Made by a program: the position numbers and the translations under genes. A stretch of 54,584 nt of DNA from Eubacteriales bacterium (lineage in GTDB: Bacteria; Bacillota; Clostridia; Lachnospirales; Lachnospiraceae): contig JAUNPK010000011.1 in the NCBI GenBank assembly GCA_030536855.1, forward strand, positions 1 to 54,584, read 5' to 3'. Positions within the stretch are counted from its first letter, which is position 1. Each line of letters opens with the position of its first letter. Positions 53,053 through 54,584 of the stretch are shown in pieces. The notes under the pieces were generated by a model that worked only from the letters and a program-made list of their open reading frames with translations, was not told the origin of the DNA and searched no databases.

Positions 53053-54000
53053 TCAAAAATCTTTTCCAAGAACGTTTTCTTTGGTGTATTTTAATGATTC
53101 TTCCCTGGTTAACTGTGATGAATAGCTGACACGTTTATCAGGTCTGTATCCCGGACCGCTGCAGTTATATTCAGCAAAAATCACAGTTTCGTGGGCTTCT
53201 TCTTTATTCCAGTCATTAAAACCTTCGTCAATTACCTGATTGGAGTACTCACAGTTAAGAAATACTGCTTTGGCGTGGATTCTCCAAGGTCTGGATAAAA
53301 CACAGGTTTTTGCAGGACAGTTTCCGGTAAATGTGCAGGAATCAAATACATACCCCACATGCTGGTCTTCATAAGTGGATGGAGCAGTGTAGTAGCTGTT
53401 AATATCTTTGCCGCAGTCAAGAGCATACAAGGTACAGTTCTTAAAGTATGCAGTTGCACTTCCGAAGATAAAGTCAATTTCTCCGCATATAAAGCAGTCT
53501 TCATATAATTGTTTTGTTGGAATTCTTGGAGCAAACTCCGTTGGTCCCACAAATCCTCCCGGTTGTTTTTCTTTAAAAGGGAGAGGACCTGTAAAAAGTG
53601 TGTCCTGATGTCCCAGCATTTTACAGTTTTTAAAGATTAAATGATTGCCTTCTGCATATACAGCTATAGCCTGACCCACTTTGTCGCCAAATCCCGATGA
53701 ATTTTCAAATGTTATATTATAAGCGCTAAAATTATTGGCATTAACAAAAAATGTGTAAGACCTGAAGGTGCCACGGTTACTTCCGTCAGGCATCTTCATA
53801 AATGCATAATAACCCTCTGTGATTATAACATCATCTTTAGATTCGCCTATAAGAGTGATATTGTCTTTCCTGATTTCCACTCTCTCTTTATAGATTCCGT
53901 TTTTTATAAATATTGTTTCACCTTCAGGACTTTTAACAGAATTAACTGCATCCTGTATATTAATGAAATCCCCGGAAGAATCTTTTGCTACTGTAATCAT
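53053..54000 (-). CDS. Pectinesterase (CE8 family)
   Basis: Removes methyl groups from pectin-derived galacturonides. 315 residues of right-handed beta-helix. Family motifs: NGIYKE, QAIAVYAEG, GHQDTLF with the catalytic Asp, GEIDFIFGSATAYF with the second Asp, and LSRPWR with the catalytic Arg. It starts MITVAKDSSGDF and has no signal peptide, so it acts inside the cell, probably on imported oligogalacturonides. ATG 54000 follows TTGGAG; the 54018 extension is rejected. No other pectin gene is in the window. Confidence 0.93.
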   Translation of the reverse strand: MITVAKDSSGDFINIQDAVNSVKSPEGETIFIKNGIYKERVEIRKDNITLIGESKDDVIITEGYYAFMKMPDGSNRGTFRSYTFFVNANNFSAYNITFENSSGFGDKVGQAIAVYAEGNHLIFKNCKMLGHQDTLFTGPLPFKEKQPGGFVGPTEFAPRIPTKQLYEDCFICGEIDFIFGSATAYFKNCTLYALDCGKDINSYYTAPSTYEDQHVGYVFDSCTFTGNCPAKTCVLSRPWRIHAKAVFLNCEYSNQVIDEGFNDWNKEEAHETVIFAEYNCSGPGYRPDKRVSYSSQLTREESLKYTKENVLGKDF

Positions 54001-54187
54001 AATAATCTCCAATCTCAAGCTTTTAATTATTATAACAAATAAATGTTATTTTATAAACCATACATTTATTTATAATAGGCTTTTGACACACTAATCTTTT
54101 GTAGACATTTTCCGGCAAAACTTGTATACTTATCAGGATTGAAAATTAAAATATGAAATTAATCATACTATATGGAATGGATAAAAA

Positions 54188-54584
54188 ATGATACATTTTG
54201 TTGAAGATTTAAGGGATGTAGATACATATCTTTCACTTAGAAAACAGGTGGGATGGATAGAATTGTCAAGAGAACAGGCACAGAAGGCGTTAGATAACAG
54301 TGTGAAAATATTTACCGTCTTTGATGATGAAAAGCCTGTGGGAATGGGAAGAATCGTAGGAGACAGAGCTGTAATAAGCTATATTCAGGACCTGATTATT
54401 ATTCCTGAATATCAACACAGGCATATCGGGAGTATGCTTATTGAGGAGTTGATAAAATATGTAAAAAGTATTTCAATTGACGGAACTCAGATGATGCTTT
54501 GTTTGATGTGCGCAAAGGGAAGAGAACGATTTTATGAGAAACATGGGTTTATTGCAAGACCTACTGAGAACCTTGGCCCCGGTA
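54188..54584 (+). CDS. GNAT-family N-acetyltransferase (3' end beyond window)
   Basis: 132 residues seen, cut by the window edge. The acetyl-CoA site is visible in IQDLIIIPEYQHRHIGSML (R/Q-x-x-G-x type, here QHRHIG), followed by the typical ERFYEKHGF. Family proteins of this subtype acetylate small molecules or proteins; substrate unknown. The ATG at 54188 overlaps the stop of a 12-codon upstream frame (54153-54191), which has no ribosome binding site. Confidence 0.85.
   Translation, partial: MIHFVEDLRDVDTYLSLRKQVGWIELSREQAQKALDNSVKIFTVFDDEKPVGMGRIVGDRAVISYIQDLIIIPEYQHRHIGSMLIEELIKYVKSISIDGTQMMLCLMCAKGRERFYEKHGFIARPTENLGPG

Noticed and set aside
53041-53053. Terminator between the lipoprotein and pectinesterase genes
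   Set aside because: The genes are 3 bases apart and no hairpin is present; transcripts must overlap.
54153-54191. 12-codon upstream frame whose TGA overlaps the GNAT start
   Set aside because: Overlap is suggestive of coupling, but there is no ribosome binding site and the length is chance-level.

Overview
The window reads as chromosome of an AT-rich, Gram-positive anaerobe of the Clostridia, most likely a Lachnospiraceae member. This rests on the low-GC codon use, strong GGAGG ribosome binding sites, a DUF5688 protein (a family I know mainly from Lachnospiraceae), sporulation genes (gpr, spoIIP, an SpoVB-like flippase), a sortase-like KTGD wall-anchor signal and an intracellular pectin methylesterase. 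A pectin-using relative of Lachnospira/Eubacterium eligens would fit, but the species is a guess.

Layout. 1-8.0 kb: end of a wall-anchored surface protein, then a forward housekeeping run (maf, HAD phosphatase, a small conserved protein, rlmH, a membrane-anchored parvulin isomerase, and a type II topoisomerase pair that looks like ParE/ParC). 8.0-13.1 kb: a DUF1275 membrane protein, a 77-bp perfect palindrome, then argH and a YfhO-type membrane protein on the minus strand. 13.1-23.3 kb: comEA, a response regulator/histidine kinase/GerMN-lipoprotein trio, comEC, holA, divergent rpsT, gpr and spoIIP. 23.3-38.4 kb: mixed metabolism and repair: a dipeptidase, DUF5688 protein, tRNA-Arg(CCG), rluF-like, ligA, metA, an AlkD-like gene, a flippase, a cysteine desulfurase, an alpha-amylase-family enzyme, a PHP phosphatase and a Na/Pi cotransporter. 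38.5-47.2 kb: lower glycolysis (gap, pgk, tpiA, gpmI), then secG, rnr, smpB and the tmRNA gene ssrA; rnr, smpB and tmRNA form a trans-translation set. 47.4-54.6 kb: an EF-hand protein with a structured leader, a 22-residue ORF, a divergent two-component system with lipoprotein, a pectinesterase and a truncated GNAT acetyltransferase.

Most genes are ordinary and intact. No CRISPR array, prophage, transposase or restriction system is visible. The less explained signals are mostly non-coding: a candidate ~110-nt small RNA at 35471-35580 with an anti-Shine-Dalgarno terminator loop; two copies of a GGGGTC(A/T)GACCCC palindrome; a pseudoknot-shaped leader before the amylase gene; a hairpin over the comEA ribosome binding site; a hairpin-rich 24.8-25.2 kb gap; and the leader plus 22-residue ORF around the EF-hand gene. 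All of these are inferences from reading sequence without alignment or folding software.
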